DNA from: Agrobacterium rubi TR3 = NBRC 13261
GTDB lineage: Bacteria; Pseudomonadota; Alphaproteobacteria; Rhizobiales; Rhizobiaceae
Reading direction: 5' to 3'
Length of the DNA: 64,000 nt
NCBI RefSeq assembly: GCF_000739935.1
Contig: NZ_BBJU01000011.1
Location: 1-64,000 of the forward strand
Part shown: positions 63,433 through 64,000 of the stretch, one piece after another
Position numbering within the stretch: the first letter of the stretch is position 1
Layout: every line of letters begins with the position of its first letter
Program-made: the position numbers and the translations under genes
Notes under the pieces: model-generated
Databases searched by the model: none
What the model was told of the DNA's origin: nothing
Seen by the model: the letters and a program-made list of their open reading frames with translations, nothing else

Positions 63433-64000
63433 ATGCCATTGGCCAACCTTCCCCCTCTCGTCACCGTTTTTGGCGGTTCGGGCTTCGTCGGACGGCATGT
63501 GGTGCGTTTTCTGGCCAAGCGCGGTTACCGCATTCGCGTTGCCGTTCGTCGCCCTGATCTGGCTGGCTTTTTGCAGCCGCTGGGCAATGTCGGGCAGATT
63601 TCCTTTGCGCAGGCCAACCTGCGTTACAAGGACTCCGTCGCCAAGGCCGTCGAAGGTGCGGACCATGTGGTCAACTGCGTCGGCATTCTGTTCGAGAGCG
63701 GTCGCAACACATTCGACGCCGTGCAGGAATTTGGTGCCCGCGCCGTGGCCGAAGCCGCTAAGAATGCCGGTGCGACACTGACGCATATATCTGCCATCGG
63801 CGCTGACGCCAGTTCCTCGGTCGGCTATGCCCGCACCAAGGGCCGCGCCGAAGCCGCCATCCGCTCCGTTTTGCCGGACGCCGTCATCCTGCGTCCTTCG
63901 ATCGTGTTCGGGCCGGAAGACGATTTCTTCAACAAGTTTGCTGGCATGGCGCAGCGCATGCCGTTCCTGCCGCTGATCGGCGGCGGCCACACCAAGTTCC
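63433..64000 (+). CDS. NDUFA9-like complex I NAD(P)-binding protein (partial)
   Basis: The frame is open to the right edge of the window, so the C-terminal part is missing (189 residues visible). The N-terminus LPPLVTVFGGSGFVGRHVVRFLAKRGYRIR is a Rossmann GxxGxxG motif of the extended short-chain dehydrogenase type, and ADHVVNCVGILFESGRNTFD and YARTKGRAEAAIR fit the NDUFA9-like group associated with respiratory complex I. AGGAG precedes the ATG by 7 bases. Confidence 0.88.
   Translation, partial: MPLANLPPLVTVFGGSGFVGRHVVRFLAKRGYRIRVAVRRPDLAGFLQPLGNVGQISFAQANLRYKDSVAKAVEGADHVVNCVGILFESGRNTFDAVQEFGARAVAEAAKNAGATLTHISAIGADASSSVGYARTKGRAEAAIRSVLPDAVILRPSIVFGPEDDFFNKFAGMAQRMPFLPLIGGGHTKF

Noticed and set aside
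1-64000. CRISPR arrays, insertion sequences, prophage or conjugation genes.
   Set aside because: No regularly spaced direct repeats, transposase-like frames, terminal inverted repeats of insertion sequences or phage structural genes were seen.

Overview
The window reads as chromosomal DNA of a Rhizobiaceae member, most likely Agrobacterium or a close Rhizobium. This rests on gene content and regulatory signals: the rhaT-P-Q-U-K order known from Rhizobium leguminosarum, a ChrR/RpoE (ECF11) pair, candidate EcfG-type general-stress promoters (GGAAC-N16/17-CGTT), RirA-type iron operators, a PmtA-like phospholipid N-methyltransferase, and the gene run rpmH-rnpA-yidC-yihA-argB. Most of the 64 kb is ordinary, tightly packed core genome with many 4-base ATGA overlaps. 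There is no phage, insertion sequence or CRISPR array. The clearest accessory segment is a visibly AT-richer two-gene module, a HipA-like kinase plus a DUF3037 protein, at 23774-25379.

Layout. 1-5287: L-rhamnose ABC transporter (ATPase, two permeases), mutarotase and kinase. 5272-10539: a DUF2177 membrane protein, then chrR-rpoE on the minus strand, divergent from an FAD oxidoreductase-DUF1365-cyclopropane fatty acid synthase operon, the classic singlet-oxygen/lipid-damage module; rpoE has a textbook ECF11 promoter. 10540-11952: a small stress islet (24-residue membrane peptide, DUF982, PRC-barrel, DUF2218) with three candidate EcfG promoters. 12050-16203: a ferric-iron ABC transporter with two RirA-like operators. 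16480-22266: fadD, pgi, an MFS exporter and its divergent AraC-type regulator. 22345-25379: a dicarboxylate/amino acid symporter and the HipA-like/DUF3037 pair. 25511-29474: a PfkB sugar kinase, pyrE, pyrC and a proline-racemase-family enzyme. 29544-33699: a lipoprotein hydrolase, a methyltransferase and a HAD-type protein that may act on surface glycans, followed by tRNA-Arg(ACG).

34142-49655: a histidine kinase, a chemoreceptor, the rpmH-rnpA-yidC-yihA run, a short RskA-like anti-sigma protein, argB, an EamA transporter, a pyrimidine nucleotidase, an EF-hand protein, a LysE exporter, cysK, a VOC protein, comM and dut. 49749-52957: prfC, gshB and a cupin protein. 53062-57553: the glycerol-3-phosphate transporter ugpBAEC, preceded by a threefold PHO box. 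57705-64000: an acetyltransferase, yraN-rsmI, dnaN, pmtA, a phosphatase, pyrF, a DUF1330 protein and the start of an NDUFA9-like complex I-associated protein cut by the window end.

The observations I rate highest are the HipA-like/DUF3037 module with an inverted repeat that could hide its ribosome binding site, the cluster of EcfG promoters around a 24-residue membrane peptide, a ChrR in which the fourth zinc ligand is serine, and the placement of palindromic repeat elements at the binding-protein/permease junction of both the iron and the glycerol-3-phosphate transporters.
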